From the NCBI GenBank assembly GCA_947500035.1, contig CANMQP010000016.1, forward strand, positions 62,001 to 126,000: 64,000 nucleotides of DNA. Reading direction: 5' to 3'. A model generated the notes under the pieces. The model had not been told where the DNA came from, did no database searches, and worked only from the letters and a program-made list of their open reading frames with translations. A program made the position numbers and the translations under genes. The stretch is from an uncultured Kiloniellaceae bacterium (GTDB lineage: Bacteria > Pseudomonadota > Alphaproteobacteria > Kiloniellales > Kiloniellaceae). Below are positions 1 through 10,285 of the stretch, one piece after another. The first letter of the stretch is position 1. The number at the start of each line of letters is the position of its first letter.

Positions 1-186
1 ATCCCCGAGGGGATCTCGATCACCTGCTCCAAGCCGACCGCGATCACGATCTCGGGCGCCGACAAGCAGAAGGTCGGGCAGGTTGCATCCGAAATCCGCA
101 GCTTCCGTCCGCCCGAGCCCTACAAGGGCAAGGGCGTGAAATACGCGGAAGAGACCATCCTGCGTAAAGAAGGCAAGAAGAAGTAA
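1..186 (+). CDS. rplF: 50S ribosomal protein L6, C-terminal part
   Basis: Partial gene, open at the left edge of the window; only the last 61 codons are present, ending in TAA. The translated end carries the L6 C-terminal signature ([12 protein letters not shown] followed by VKYAEE and a lysine-rich tail), which lies in the second L6 fold that contacts 23S rRNA near the factor-binding site. It is followed after 4 bases by rplR, the usual spc-operon order. The identity is firm despite the truncation because the C-terminal motif is highly conserved. Confidence 0.97.
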   Translation: MPEGISITCSKPTAITISGADKQKVGQVASEIRSFRPPEPYKGKGVKYAEETILRKEGKKK

Positions 187-190
187 GGCC

Positions 191-553
191 ATGCTGAGCA
201 GCAAACAACTTCGCGACCGCCGCACAAACCGCGTCCGCGCGCAAATCAAGCGCAGAAGCGGTACTCGTCCCCGTTTGTCGGTTTTCCGGTCGAGCAAACA
301 CATTTACGCCCAGGTTATCGACGATGTGCAGGGGGTGACCCTTGCCGCCGCATCGACGGTCGATAGCAACCTCAAGTCTAAACTGGCGAAGGGTGCCGAT
401 AAGGCAGCCGCTATCGAGGTGGGTAAACTTATTGCCGAGCGTGCTGTCGCTGCCGGCGTCAAGGAAGTGGTCTTCGACCGTGGTGGATACATCTACCATG
501 GCCGGGTAAAGGCCCTGGCCGACGCGGCACGCGAAAACGGCCTGGCATTCTAG
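191..553 (+). CDS. rplR: 50S ribosomal protein L18
   Basis: 120 residues, the normal length for bacterial L18, which binds 5S rRNA in the large-subunit central protuberance. The basic N-terminus ([13 protein letters not shown]), the [16 protein letters not shown] strand and the C-terminal [20 protein letters not shown] motif are diagnostic. It starts with ATG 4 bases after the rplF stop and lies 12 bases before rpsE, so it is cotranscribed in the spc operon. Confidence 0.98.
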   Translation: MLSSKQLRDRRTNRVRAQIKRRSGTRPRLSVFRSSKHIYAQVIDDVQGVTLAAASTVDSNLKSKLAKGADKAAAIEVGKLIAERAVAAGVKEVVFDRGGYIYHGRVKALADAARENGLAF

Positions 554-565
554 GAAAGCAGATCG

Positions 566-1144
566 ATGGCACGAGCCCCAAGAGAATCACGATCCCAGAG
601 AGATGACCGTCGGCCGCGCGACCGCGACGAGCCGGAGCTCATTGAGAAGCTGGTCGGTATCAACCGCGTTGCCAAGGTGGTCAAGGGTGGCCGGCGCTTC
701 GGTTTCGCCGCGCTGGTTGTTGTCGGCGACGGTCGCGGCCGCGTTGGCCATGGCCACGGCAAGGCCCGCGAGGTCCCTGAAGCGATCCGCAAGGCGACGG
801 AGTCGGCCAAGAAGTCGATGATCCGCGTGCCGCTGCGTGAAGGCCGGACCCTGCACCATGACATCAAAGGTCATTACGGCGCCGGTCGTGTTGCCCTGCG
901 GGCCGCGCCTGCAGGTACCGGTATCATCGCCGGTGGTCCGATGCGCGCCATCTTCGAAGCCCTGGGTGTTCAGGACGTCGTTTCGAAGTCGGTGGGAACC
1001 TCGAACCCGCATAACATGATCAAAGCCACTTTCGAGGCTCTGTCGCGCTGTGCGAGCCCGCGCATGGTTGCACAGCGTCGCGGTAAGAAGGTCTCCGATA
1101 TTCTCGGGAACCGCACGGCGGGTGCTGCCGAGGCACGGGAGTAA
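566..1144 (+). CDS. rpsE: 30S ribosomal protein S5
   Basis: 192 residues. S5 sits at the mRNA entry side of the small subunit and contributes to decoding accuracy. The charged, arginine-rich N-terminal tail (about residues 1-30) precedes the double-stranded RNA-binding fold with [18 protein letters not shown] at about 42-59, and the C-terminal fold contains [16 protein letters not shown]. The tail is typical of alphaproteobacterial S5. It is five bases upstream of rpmD. Confidence 0.98.
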   Translation: MARAPRESRSQRDDRRPRDRDEPELIEKLVGINRVAKVVKGGRRFGFAALVVVGDGRGRVGHGHGKAREVPEAIRKATESAKKSMIRVPLREGRTLHHDIKGHYGAGRVALRAAPAGTGIIAGGPMRAIFEALGVQDVVSKSVGTSNPHNMIKATFEALSRCASPRMVAQRRGKKVSDILGNRTAGAAEARE

Positions 1145-1149
1145 AGTAG

Positions 1150-1344
1150 ATGGCCGCTAAGAAAAAGACGCTTAAGGTCGTGCAGATCGCCAGCCCAATC
1201 GGCCGGACGAAAGATCAGCGCGCAACACTCGTCGGCCTCGGTTTGAACAAGATCAACCGGAGCCGCGAGCTCGAAGATACGCCGTCAGTGCGCGGCATGA
1301 TCAACAAAGTCAGTCACCTCGTACGGGTTGAGAGCGACGCTTAG
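1150..1344 (+). CDS. rpmD: 50S ribosomal protein L30
   Basis: 64 residues, the expected size for L30. The [20 protein letters not shown] segment is the conserved L30 core, with the one-helix-two-strand ferredoxin-like fold. The start codon is preceded by GGAG about 7 bases upstream, overlapping the end of rpsE. It is followed by rplO after 38 bases, as in most bacterial spc operons. Confidence 0.98.
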   Translation: MAAKKKTLKVVQIASPIGRTKDQRATLVGLGLNKINRSRELEDTPSVRGMINKVSHLVRVESDA

Positions 1345-1382
1345 GCGCTGCCCTTCCCGCGACTGAAGCAGGGTAAAGAGAC

Positions 1383-1865
1383 ATGAAGCTCAATCAGCTG
1401 TCCGATAACGCAGGTGCCCGCAAGGCCGCCAAACGCGTTGGCCGCGGCATCGGCTCCGGTACCGGTAAAACGGCCGGCGCCGGTCATAAGGGCCAGAAGG
1501 CCCGCAGCGGTGTTGCGATCAAAGGTTTTGAAGGTGGTCAGATGCCTCTGCACCGCCGCCTTCCAAAGCGTGGTTTCAATAATATCTTCCGCAAAAACTT
1601 CGTTGCCGTGAACATCGGGCGCCTCCAGGCCGCCATCGATGCCGGTAAAGTTGACGCGAAATCCGAGATCAACGCCGAGACCCTGAAGGCCTCGGGTGTG
1701 GTCACAAATCCGCGGGATGGCATTCGGTTGCTTGCATCCGGCGAACTGAAGACCAAAGTAAACATTGCGGTTGCGGGAGCATCCAAGGCCGCGATTGCTG
1801 CTGTCGAGAAAGCCGGCGGCACTGTGACCGTTGCTGCCGCCAAAGAGGCCGCAGCAGAGAGTTAA
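1383..1865 (+). CDS. rplO: 50S ribosomal protein L15
   Basis: 160 residues. L15 is a late-assembly large-subunit protein with a long glycine- and basic-rich N-terminal extension, visible here as [19 protein letters not shown] at about residues 21-39, and a globular C-terminal half. It is preceded by an AAAGAGAC ribosome binding region. A 160-base gap separates it from secY. Confidence 0.98.
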   Translation: MKLNQLSDNAGARKAAKRVGRGIGSGTGKTAGAGHKGQKARSGVAIKGFEGGQMPLHRRLPKRGFNNIFRKNFVAVNIGRLQAAIDAGKVDAKSEINAETLKASGVVTNPRDGIRLLASGELKTKVNIAVAGASKAAIAAVEKAGGTVTVAAAKEAAAES

Positions 1866-2025
1866 GAACGCCAGCGGGTTTGCGACGATGTCCTGAAAAG
1901 GGAAATCCGCAGGCCTGCAGGCCGATTTTCGGGCCGCTTAGCCTCACATTCCGGTTTGGCCGGATGAGGAGGAGGCAGATAGTGGGCCCAGGCATCGGCC
2001 ATATGACACAATTGGGATAAAGTAT

Positions 2026-3359
<1,334 letters not shown>

Positions 3360-3363
<4 letters not shown>

Positions 3364-4010
3364 ACATCATTCTTTTGGGTCCGCCGGGGGCAGGTAAGGG
3401 CACTCAAGCGAAGCGATTACAAGATAAGCACGGCCTCGTGCAGCTTTCGACCGGCGAGATGCTTCGCGAGTTGAAGAATTCGGGCAGCGAGCTCGGGGCA
3501 CAGGCAAAGGAAATCATGGATGCCGGCAAGCTGATGCCGGACGATCTGATGATTGAAATGATTTCCCAACGGATCGACGCGCCGGATTGCGCGACGGGAT
3601 TTATTCTCGACGGCTTTCCACGGACGACGCCGCAAGCCGAGGGACTGGACAAAATGCTCGCCGATAAGGGCTTGAAGCTCGATTCGGTGATTGAAATGGC
3701 GGTCGATGAGGCTGCATTGATTGCGCGGGTGGTTGGTCGCTATTCCTGCGCGAAATGCGGTGCCGGCTACCATGACGAATTTCAGAAGCCGGCTAAGGAC
3801 GGCGTCTGTGACAGCTGCGGCAGCGAGGAGTTTTCGCGCCGCGCGGATGATAACGAAGAGACGATGCGGAACCGCTTGGCGACGTATCATGAACAGACCG
3901 CGCCGATCCTTCCCTACTACAGGGAAAAGGGCGTTTTGAAGACGATTGACGGCATGGCCGCGATCGACGATGTGACCGGGCAGATAGAAGCGATTCTTGC
4001 CGGGGGATGA
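3360..4010 (+). CDS. adk: Adenylate kinase
   Basis: 216 residues, the long form of adenylate kinase, which interconverts ATP plus AMP and two ADP. The P-loop GPPGAGKGTQ is at about residues 7-16 and the AMP-site motif DGFPRT at about 84-89. The LID domain carries two CxxC pairs (CAKC and CDSC), so it is probably a zinc-binding LID. It starts with GTG and overlaps the secY stop by four bases, which supports translational coupling. Confidence 0.98.
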
Positions 4011-4013
4011 CGG

Positions 4014-4041
4014 TTGACTTGAGGGAGCGGGTGCATATAAT
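4014..4041 (+). promoter_or_regulatory. Sigma-70-type promoter for rpsM-rpsK-rpoA-rplQ
   Basis: TTGACT (4014-4019), a 16-base spacer and a perfect TATAAT (4036-4041) lie directly after adk. Transcription should start near 4048, giving a leader of about 137 bases before the rpsM GTG. The leader may host ribosomal-protein feedback, but I see no specific known site. The promoter is inferred from consensus match only. Confidence 0.75.
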
Positions 4042-4184
4042 CCCGCATCCTTCGGCGTGACCGCGACCGGAGAGTTTTGCCTGTCCAAACGTACCGAACT
4101 TCGGACTTTGTTGGTTCGAGGCATAAATTAACAAGCTTCTCAGGGTTTTAGGCCTGGGGATCACTGTTTTAAGGAGACCGTGGC

Positions 4185-4553
4185 GTGGCACGTATTGCTG
4201 GCGTCAATATCCCGACGCAAAAGCGGGTACAGATCGCTTTGACCTATATTCACGGAATTGGACGCACCAAGGCCGTGGAAATCTGCAACACGGTGGGCAT
4301 TCCTGCGGAGCGCCGGGTGAACGAACTGACCGACGACGAAGTCGTTCGGGTTCGTGAAGCCATCGACCGCGGCTACACGGTTGAAGGTGACCTTCGCCGC
4401 GAAGTGGCCATGAACATCAAGCGTTTGATGGATCTGGGTTGCTATCGTGGTCTGCGGCATCGTAAGGGACTGCCTGTTCGCGGACAGCGGACGAGCACCA
4501 ACGCTCGAACCCGCAAGGGGCCGGCGAAGCCGATCGCAGGCAAGAAGAAATAA
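4185..4553 (+). CDS. rpsM: 30S ribosomal protein S13
   Basis: 122 residues, standard for S13, a small-subunit head protein that bridges to the large subunit and contacts P-site tRNA. Motifs [20 protein letters not shown] at the N-terminus and [16 protein letters not shown] near residues 90-105 identify it. Start is GTG, with AAGGAG 8 bases upstream (4171-4176), which decides the start. Confidence 0.98.
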   Translation: MARIAGVNIPTQKRVQIALTYIHGIGRTKAVEICNTVGIPAERRVNELTDDEVVRVREAIDRGYTVEGDLRREVAMNIKRLMDLGCYRGLRHRKGLPVRGQRTSTNARTRKGPAKPIAGKKK

Positions 4554-4583
4554 CTCAGAAGATAAGATAAGGTTTTACAGGCC

Positions 4584-4973
4584 ATGGCCAAACCTCAGGC
4601 ACGTTTGCGTCGTCGCGAGCGGAAAAATATTTCTTCCGGCATCGCGCACGTCAGTGCGACGTTCAATAACACGGTGATCACCATCACCGACGTACAAGGC
4701 AACACCATCTCCTGGTCGTCGGCTGGTGGGCAGGGCTTCAAGGGATCGCGTAAGTCGACTCCTTATGCCGCGCAGTTGGCTGCTGAAGATGCTGGCCGTA
4801 AGGCGCAGGATCACGGCATGAAGACACTGGAAGTCAACGTGAAGGGCCCCGGTTCGGGCCGCGAATCGGCTCTGCGTGCACTGCAGGCGGTCGGCTTCAC
4901 GATCACCGCGATCCGTGACGTGACCCCGATTCCGCATAACGGCTGCCGGCCGCCGAAACGGCGCCGCGTCTAG
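4584..4973 (+). CDS. rpsK: 30S ribosomal protein S11
   Basis: 129 residues. S11 lies on the small-subunit platform near the mRNA exit. The segments [19 protein letters not shown] and [20 protein letters not shown] followed by PKRRRV are diagnostic. It is 30 bases after rpsM. A palindrome-rich 245-base gap separates it from rpoA. Confidence 0.98.
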   Translation: MAKPQARLRRRERKNISSGIAHVSATFNNTVITITDVQGNTISWSSAGGQGFKGSRKSTPYAAQLAAEDAGRKAQDHGMKTLEVNVKGPGSGRESALRALQAVGFTITAIRDVTPIPHNGCRPPKRRRV

Positions 4974-4981
4974 AGCACGAT

Positions 4982-5073
4982 CGATCTTGATCAAAGTGAT
5001 CAAGATCGTGAATCGTCCTCTAACCATATGAAAGAGAGGCTGATTCACGTTTCATTTCGCTTCGAAATAAAAC
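4982..5073. repeat. Composite palindromic repeat between rpsK and rpoA
   Basis: Three nested inverted repeats. Arms 4982-4993 and 4997-5008 (CGATCTTGATCA) are perfect with a 3-base loop. Arms 5007-5021 and 5035-5049 (CGTGAATCGTCCTCT-like) match with two mismatches. Arms 5049-5059 and 5063-5073 (GTTTCATTTCG) match with one mismatch and a CTT loop. The layout resembles the dispersed palindromic repeats of alphaproteobacterial intergenic regions (the AGAGCATGATC...GATCATGCTCT type). Membership in such a family is inferred, since only one copy lies in this window. Confidence 0.6.
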
Positions 5074-5140
5074 GATCAGACTAGGCCGTTTCACGGCACC
5101 GCCGGTCTTTTGACAGCGGTAAAAATGTGGCAAGTCGGAG

Positions 5141-5160
5141 GCCGGTGCAGACCGGCTTTT
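5141..5160 (+). terminator. Terminator-like or attenuator hairpin before rpoA
   Basis: GCCGGT, loop GCAG, ACCGGC, then TTTT. The 6-bp stem is short, and the hairpin ends 58 bases before the rpoA start. It may attenuate read-through from rpsM-rpsK or simply be a spacer structure. No convincing separate rpoA promoter was seen beyond an isolated TTGACA at 5109-5114. Confidence 0.3.
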
Positions 5161-5218
5161 GGCATTCAATGACAGCGGACCCGCGCAAGGCAGTCCGCAA
5201 CATTATGAGGGCGCAATC

Positions 5219-6235
5219 GTGCTTCAGAAAAATTGGACCGAACTAATCAAGCCGAACAAGCTCGACATTCAGCCGGGACCTGACGGAACCCGGGTTGCGA
5301 AGGTCGTGGCAGAGCCTCTGGAGCGGGGCTTTGGTCTGACTCTTGGCAACGCGCTGCGCAGGATCCTTCTTTCGTCGCTGCAGGGTGCAGCGGTGACCTC
5401 GATCCAGGTCGACGGTGTTCTGCATGAATTCTCCTCGATCCCCGGCGTCCGTGAGGACGTGACCGATGTGGTGTTGAACATCAAATCGATCGCGCTGCGC
5501 ATGGGCGGTGACGGTCCCAAGCGGATGCGCCTGCGGGCCGAGGGTCCGGGACCTGTGTCCGCCGGTCAGATCGAAACCGGTGCCGACATCGAAGTGATGA
5601 ACCCGGATCTGATTCTCTGCACCCTGGACGACGGGGCGCGGATCGACATGGAGCTCACGGTCGAAATCGGCAAGGGTTACGTGGCCGCTTCGCAGAACCG
5701 TCCCGAAGATGCGCCGATCGGACTGGTTCCGGTCGATTCCATCTTCTCGCCGGTGCGCAAGGTCTCGTACAAGGTCGAGAACACGCGTGTCGGTCAGGTC
5801 ACTGACTACGACATGCTGACCATGCAGGTTGAAACCAACGGTGCGGTGACGCCCGAGGATGCGGTCGCTTTGGCAGCCCGGATCCTGCAGGATCAGCTGC
5901 AGCTCTTCGTGAACTTCGACGAGCCGCAGGTTCGCGAGATCGAAGATCGTCCGAGCGAGCCGCCGTTCAACAAGAACCTGCTGCGCAAGGTCGATGAACT
6001 CGAGCTTTCGGTCCGTTCCGCCAACTGCCTCAAGAACGACAACATCGTCTACATCGGTGATCTGGTTCAAAAGAGCGAAGGCGAGATGCTGCGTACGCCG
6101 AACTTCGGCCGTAAGTCGCTGAACGAAATCAAGGAGGTTCTCTCGACCATGGGTCTGCATCTTGGAATGGAGATCGCCGAGTGGCCGCCTGAGAACATCG
6201 AGGAACTCGCGAAGAAGCTGGAAGAGCCATACTAA
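5219..6235 (+). CDS. rpoA: DNA-directed RNA polymerase subunit alpha
   Basis: 338 residues. The start chosen is GTG at 5219, giving an N-terminus [14 protein letters not shown] that matches alphaproteobacterial RpoA; GAGGG 6-7 bases upstream supports it. A longer in-frame TTG start at 5159 would add 20 residues with no family support. The N-terminal assembly domain (about 1-235, with [17 protein letters not shown]) is followed by the C-terminal domain that binds UP elements and activators (about 255-320, with [20 protein letters not shown]). Confidence 0.97.
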   Translation: MLQKNWTELIKPNKLDIQPGPDGTRVAKVVAEPLERGFGLTLGNALRRILLSSLQGAAVTSIQVDGVLHEFSSIPGVREDVTDVVLNIKSIALRMGGDGPKRMRLRAEGPGPVSAGQIETGADIEVMNPDLILCTLDDGARIDMELTVEIGKGYVAASQNRPEDAPIGLVPVDSIFSPVRKVSYKVENTRVGQVTDYDMLTMQVETNGAVTPEDAVALAARILQDQLQLFVNFDEPQVREIEDRPSEPPFNKNLLRKVDELELSVRSANCLKNDNIVYIGDLVQKSEGEMLRTPNFGRKSLNEIKEVLSTMGLHLGMEIAEWPPENIEELAKKLEEPY

Positions 6236-6395
6236 GCTCTCACTGCTTTCGCCGGTAACCGGAACACTGTGTAAACCCGAGCCAGTCGGCTCAGCACGAC
6301 GTACCTGACTTCCCTGGAGACTTGACCGGAAAGACATGGCGTTGTGATGCTTAATCGGTCTCGTGCGCGAGACCAAAGAGGACGGAGAGAAGACA

Positions 6396-6818
6396 ATGCG
6401 TCACGGAATGAGCGGTCGTAAGTTAAACCGCACCAGCAGCCACCGTAAGGCCATGTTCGCCAACATGGCGGTTGCCCTGCTCAAGCACGAGCAGATCAAG
6501 ACGACCCTGCCGAAGGCCAAGGATCTTCGCCGGATCGTCGACAAGCTGATCACCCTCGGCAAGCGCGGCGATCTTCACGCCCGCCGTCAGGCCAACTCCG
6601 TTCTGCGTGATGACAAGATCACCGCAAAGCTGTTTGATGAGCTGGCAAGCCGCTACGAGAGCCGGGCGGGTGGTTACACCCGTGTGCTGAAAGCCGGTTT
6701 CCGTCATGGTGACATGGCGCCGATGGCTTTCATCGAGCTTGTGGAGCGCAACGTCGATGCCAAAGGGCAGGACTCCGGTCCGACCCAGGATGTCGAGGAC
6801 GACGAAGACGAAGATTAG
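6396..6818 (+). CDS. rplQ: 50S ribosomal protein L17
   Basis: 140 residues. L17 is a large-subunit protein near the peptide exit tunnel. The start [20 protein letters not shown] is the family N-terminus; an in-frame start 33 bases upstream is not supported. The first ~115 residues are the conserved core, followed by an acidic tail (DVEDDEDED) common in alphaproteobacteria. It closes the ribosomal cluster and is followed by a terminator. Confidence 0.97.
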   Translation: MRHGMSGRKLNRTSSHRKAMFANMAVALLKHEQIKTTLPKAKDLRRIVDKLITLGKRGDLHARRQANSVLRDDKITAKLFDELASRYESRAGGYTRVLKAGFRHGDMAPMAFIELVERNVDAKGQDSGPTQDVEDDEDED

Positions 6819-6870
6819 GTTTTGCGGCCTGAAGCTCCAAACGGGGCTTCGGTGCACAGACTCTGCGACG

Positions 6871-6900
6871 AAGGCAGTCCCGTAAGGGCTGCCTTTTCTC
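6871..6900 (+). terminator. Intrinsic terminator after rplQ
   Basis: Inverted repeat GGCAGTCCC / GGGCTGCC with one bulged base and a GTAA loop, followed by TTTTCTC. It lies 53 bases after the rplQ stop and ends the ribosomal operon. Confidence 0.7.
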
Positions 6901-7096
6901 GTTGAACATAGGGTCCGCAGCGTTTGACCTCGAGGAATCCACCTCTGAAAACCGTGATTAAGTCCCTATATTAGGTTCAGGCTGCCGATGCACGACAAGG
7001 TGATGCGCTGTGAACCAGACCATGTTTAAACTGAGGGGCTGCGACCGCGCCGATTGGCAAGAGCCGTATATCGAAACTTCTTGGAGCAAATTACAG

Positions 7097-8557
7097 GTGA
7101 AACTGCGTCATATCCTAAGCCCAAGTTGCTATAAGGCCTTTGTTGTCGCACTTGCCCTGCTCGTTGGCTCCTTACAGGGCTCTCAGTCATGGGCGCAGAC
7201 GGACAGCACGGCGACAGGTGCCCGCGTTCCTCTGTCGGAAGGTGAGATCAAGCTCTCCTTTGCGCCGGTTGTAAAGGCCACCGCGCCGGCGGTGGTAAAC
7301 ATCTTTTCCAAACGCCAGGTCGCGCAGCGCCGCCGTCCGTCGCTCTTTGACGACCCCTTCTTCAAACGCTTCTTCGGGGAGCAATTCGGAGGCCAACGCA
7401 AGCGAGAGCGTATGGAGAGCTCGTTGGGTTCCGGTGTCATTGTCTCCGAGGACGGCCTGATCGTCACGAACCACCACGTCATCAACGGTGCCACCGAGAT
7501 TAAGGTGGTGCTCTCCGACCGGCGGGAGTTCAGTGCGAAGCTGATTTTGGACGACGAACGCACGGATCTTGCCGTTTTACGCGTGGACCCGGAAGGCGCC
7601 CGACTGCCGACCATCCCGCTGCGCGACTCGGACGATGTCGAGGTGGGCGATCTGATACTGGCGATCGGCAACCCCTTCGGGGTGGGGCAGACGGTGACCA
7701 GCGGGATCGTTTCGGCCTTGGCGCGCACGCAGGTCGGGATCGGCGACTTCAGCTTCTTCATTCAGACGGATGCAGCGATCAATCCGGGCAACTCAGGTGG
7801 TGCCCTGGTGACGATGGATGGGCAGCTTCTGGGCATCAACACGGCGATTTATTCACGCAGTGGCGGCTCGGTAGGGATCGGCTTTGCAATTCCGGCCAAC
7901 ATGGTGCGCACGGTTATTGACTCGGCAAAGAATGGCGGTGCCCTGGTCCGGGCCTGGACCGGCATCACGGGCCAGACCCTGACCAGCGATCTGGCGATGG
8001 GCTTCGGTTTGGACCGGGCCGGCGGGGTGGTGGTCAGCCAGCTCTATGGCGGCGGTCCGGCCGACCGCGCAGGATTGAAGCCCGGTGACGTGATCCTGGC
8101 GGTCGATGGTGTGGAAATCCAGGACTACGAATCTCTTCGCTTCCGCGTGGCAACCCGTGGTCTGGGCGAGCAAGTCCCGATCGAGGTTTGGCGCGAGCGG
8201 CAGAACCTCGCGCTGAATCTCCCCATAGAGGCAGCGCCGGAGTCGCCGCCGCGCGAGGTCGTCCGCCTGCGGGGACAGCATCCACTGGCCGGCGCGCAGG
8301 TCGCCAACCTCTCGCCGGCACTGGCGGAGGAGCTTGATCTTCCTGGTGCCTGGGCCGGTGTTATCATCACCAAGATCGCCCGGGGCAGCACGGCGCAACG
8401 AATCCGGATGCGTCCGGGCGATGTTCTGCTGGGTGTCAACGACCGGCCGATCGCGGAAGTCGCGGATATCGATGGCGCCCTGGCCAGCAGTCAGTCGCGG
8501 TGGCGGATCAGGTTCAGCCGGGGCGGAAAAGTACGGTCCATCGATATCGGTCGCTAG
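7097..8557 (+). CDS. Periplasmic Do/HtrA-family serine protease
   Basis: 486 residues from GTG at 7097 (GGAG 10 bases upstream); a GTG at 7010 would give 515 residues but places 45 residues before the signal peptide core. The N-terminus has a signal peptide (hydrophobic VVALALLVGSLQG, cleavage near SWAQ). A trypsin-like domain follows with triad His127 (TNHHVI), Asp157 (RTDLAVLRVD) and Ser233 (NPGNSGGAL), then two PDZ domains at about 255-335 and 385-475. The family degrades misfolded envelope proteins. It stands alone between the ribosomal cluster and rarA. Confidence 0.93.
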   Translation: MKLRHILSPSCYKAFVVALALLVGSLQGSQSWAQTDSTATGARVPLSEGEIKLSFAPVVKATAPAVVNIFSKRQVAQRRRPSLFDDPFFKRFFGEQFGGQRKRERMESSLGSGVIVSEDGLIVTNHHVINGATEIKVVLSDRREFSAKLILDDERTDLAVLRVDPEGARLPTIPLRDSDDVEVGDLILAIGNPFGVGQTVTSGIVSALARTQVGIGDFSFFIQTDAAINPGNSGGALVTMDGQLLGINTAIYSRSGGSVGIGFAIPANMVRTVIDSAKNGGALVRAWTGITGQTLTSDLAMGFGLDRAGGVVVSQLYGGGPADRAGLKPGDVILAVDGVEIQDYESLRFRVATRGLGEQVPIEVWRERQNLALNLPIEAAPESPPREVVRLRGQHPLAGAQVANLSPALAEELDLPGAWAGVIITKIARGSTAQRIRMRPGDVLLGVNDRPIAEVADIDGALASSQSRWRIRFSRGGKVRSIDIGR

Positions 8558-8573
8558 GTCTTGCCCGCAGGGA

Positions 8574-8633
8574 TAGGCCTGGCCGAGATAAGCCTGTCTG
8601 AGGTAAGTCTGCCCGGGATAAGCCCCCGCGGGA
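8574..8633 (+). repeat. 15-bp tandem repeat directly after the protease stop
   Basis: Four imperfect 15-base units (8574-8588, 8589-8603, 8604-8618, 8619-8633) with consensus TAAGCCTGYCYGAGR. Each unit begins with TAG or TAA, and the protease stop region (TAGGTCTTGCCC, from 8555) resembles a further, 4-base-longer unit. The array fills the gap before rarA and leaves the rarA ribosome binding region intact. Confidence 0.85.
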
Positions 8634-8694
8634 CAGGCCAGAAAGTGTTTCATGCGGTCTGAGAAAGTGAGCTTTCGGTTATGAGGTCTCCGTA

Positions 8695-9987
8695 ATGTCC
8701 ATGGGGCTCTTTGAAAGCCAGGCGCCCCGGCCTCTGGCGGATCGGCTGCGTCCGCGCGCTCTGGGCGAGGTCGTGGGGCAGGACCATCTGCTGAAGGACG
8801 ATGCGCCACTTGGCCGCATGGTGACGGGGCACCGCCTTGCCTCCATGGTGCTCTGGGGGCCGCCCGGATGCGGCAAGACGACCATTGCCAGGTTGCTCGC
8901 CGACGTTTCCGATCTCGAGTTCGAGCCCCTGTCCGCGGTCTTCTCGGGTGTGGCGGATCTGCGCAAGGTCTTCGAGCGGGCCAAGGAGCGACGCCTGGCC
9001 GGGCGCGGGACTCTGCTGTTTATCGACGAGATTCATCGCTTCAACCGGGCGCAGCAGGATGGCTTTCTCCCCTATGTCGAGGATGGCACCGTGGTGCTGG
9101 TCGGTGCCACGACGGAAAATCCATCCTTTGAGCTGAACGCCGCGTTGCTGTCGCGCTGCCAGGTCTTCGTCCTGAAGCGTCTTGACGATACGGCGATGGA
9201 TGAGCTCATGCGCCGTGCCGAGCGGGACAAGGGTAAGGCCTTGCCGCTCAAGGAGGATGCCCGCGCCGCGGTTGCCGCCATGGCGGATGGGGACGGGCGC
9301 TATCTGCTGAACCTGGTCGAGGAGCTCTTTGCCCTGGAGGTCGGGGAGCTGCTTGATTCCGCGGCGCTTGCGGTGATGATCCAGAAGCGGGCACCGATCT
9401 ACGACAAGGCCCAGGAAGGGCACTACAACCTCATCTCCGCTCTGCACAAGTCTCTGCGCGGCTCCGACTGCGACGCGGCGCTTTACTGGCTCGCGCGTAT
9501 GCTCTCGGCTGGTGAAGACCCCAACTACGTGGGCCGGCGTCTTTTGCGTTTCGCGGTCGAGGACGTCGGCCTGGCGGATCCGCAGGCTCTGACCCAGACC
9601 CTCGCGGCCTGGCAGAGCTATGAACGGCTCGGCAGTCCGGAGGGCGAGCTGGCGCTGGCCCAGGCGGTTGTCTATCTGGCGACCGCGCCGAAATCCAACG
9701 CGGCCTACAAGGCCTACAAGGAGTCGGTCCGCAGCGCCAAGGAGACCGGATCTCTGGCACCGCCCATGCATATTCTGAACGCGCCGACGTCCCTGATGAA
9801 GGACCTTGGCTACGGTAAGGGCTATGCCTACGACCACGACACGGACGAGGGCTTTTCCGGGCAGAACTACTTCCCGGATGATATGCCGCGCCGGCAGTTC
9901 TACCGGCCGGTGGAGCGCGGCTTCGAACGGGAGATTCGAAAACGGCTCGATTACTGGGCGAAGCTGAGGGGCGAACGGGGCGCGTAA
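8695..9987 (+). CDS. rarA: Replication-associated recombination ATPase RarA (MgsA)
   Basis: 430 residues. RarA is a clamp-loader-like AAA+ ATPase that acts at stalled replication forks. Walker A GPPGCGKT is at 55-62, Walker B LLFIDEIHRFN at about 105-115, and sensor-1 GATTENPSFELN follows. The C-terminal tetramerisation region includes HYNLISALHKSLRGSD and the MgsA signature YPDDMPRRQFY-like segment near the end. It reads in the same direction as the protease, 137 bases downstream. Confidence 0.95.
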   Translation: MSMGLFESQAPRPLADRLRPRALGEVVGQDHLLKDDAPLGRMVTGHRLASMVLWGPPGCGKTTIARLLADVSDLEFEPLSAVFSGVADLRKVFERAKERRLAGRGTLLFIDEIHRFNRAQQDGFLPYVEDGTVVLVGATTENPSFELNAALLSRCQVFVLKRLDDTAMDELMRRAERDKGKALPLKEDARAAVAAMADGDGRYLLNLVEELFALEVGELLDSAALAVMIQKRAPIYDKAQEGHYNLISALHKSLRGSDCDAALYWLARMLSAGEDPNYVGRRLLRFAVEDVGLADPQALTQTLAAWQSYERLGSPEGELALAQAVVYLATAPKSNAAYKAYKESVRSAKETGSLAPPMHILNAPTSLMKDLGYGKGYAYDHDTDEGFSGQNYFPDDMPRRQFYRPVERGFEREIRKRLDYWAKLRGERGA

Positions 9988-10285
9988 CGCGCGGAAAGCT
10001 GCCGGTGTTTCCGTCGCTGCCCGGAATTTGAGCGCATTCACGTTATGGCTGCAATGTGAGCCCTGCGTTTCCTGCGCGTCTGCCATTCCACCTTTCGAAT
10101 TGTATCTGACGCCATCAAGAGTAGGTTGCGCACACTCATTTTGCGGCTGAATAGACTCAGGTCAGAATCACCGGGCAGAATCACTGAGAAGACTGATCGC
10201 CTTTGGCGCTCCGTCAACTCCGGATCTGTATTGCGGCTCTCCCCACAGTGCCGCACCGTCGTCAACGCCATTAAGGGATACAGGC
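9988..10285 (+). other. Gene-free interval, rarA to cysteine hydrolase-like gene
   Basis: About 300 bases with no reading frame that looks coding. It contains a short near-duplicate (CAGAATCACCGGG at 10163-10175, CAGAATCACTGAG at 10176-10188) and a weak purine-rich site (AAGGGATACAGGC) just before the next ATG. No clear promoter or hairpin was found. Confidence 0.5.

Noticed and set aside
5243-6376. 377-codon minus-strand frame opposite rpoA
   Set aside because: RpoA is unambiguous on the plus strand and the antisense product has no recognisable fold.
8574-8633. CRISPR-like array
   Set aside because: Units are 15 bp with no spacers and no cas genes nearby; it is a simple tandem repeat.
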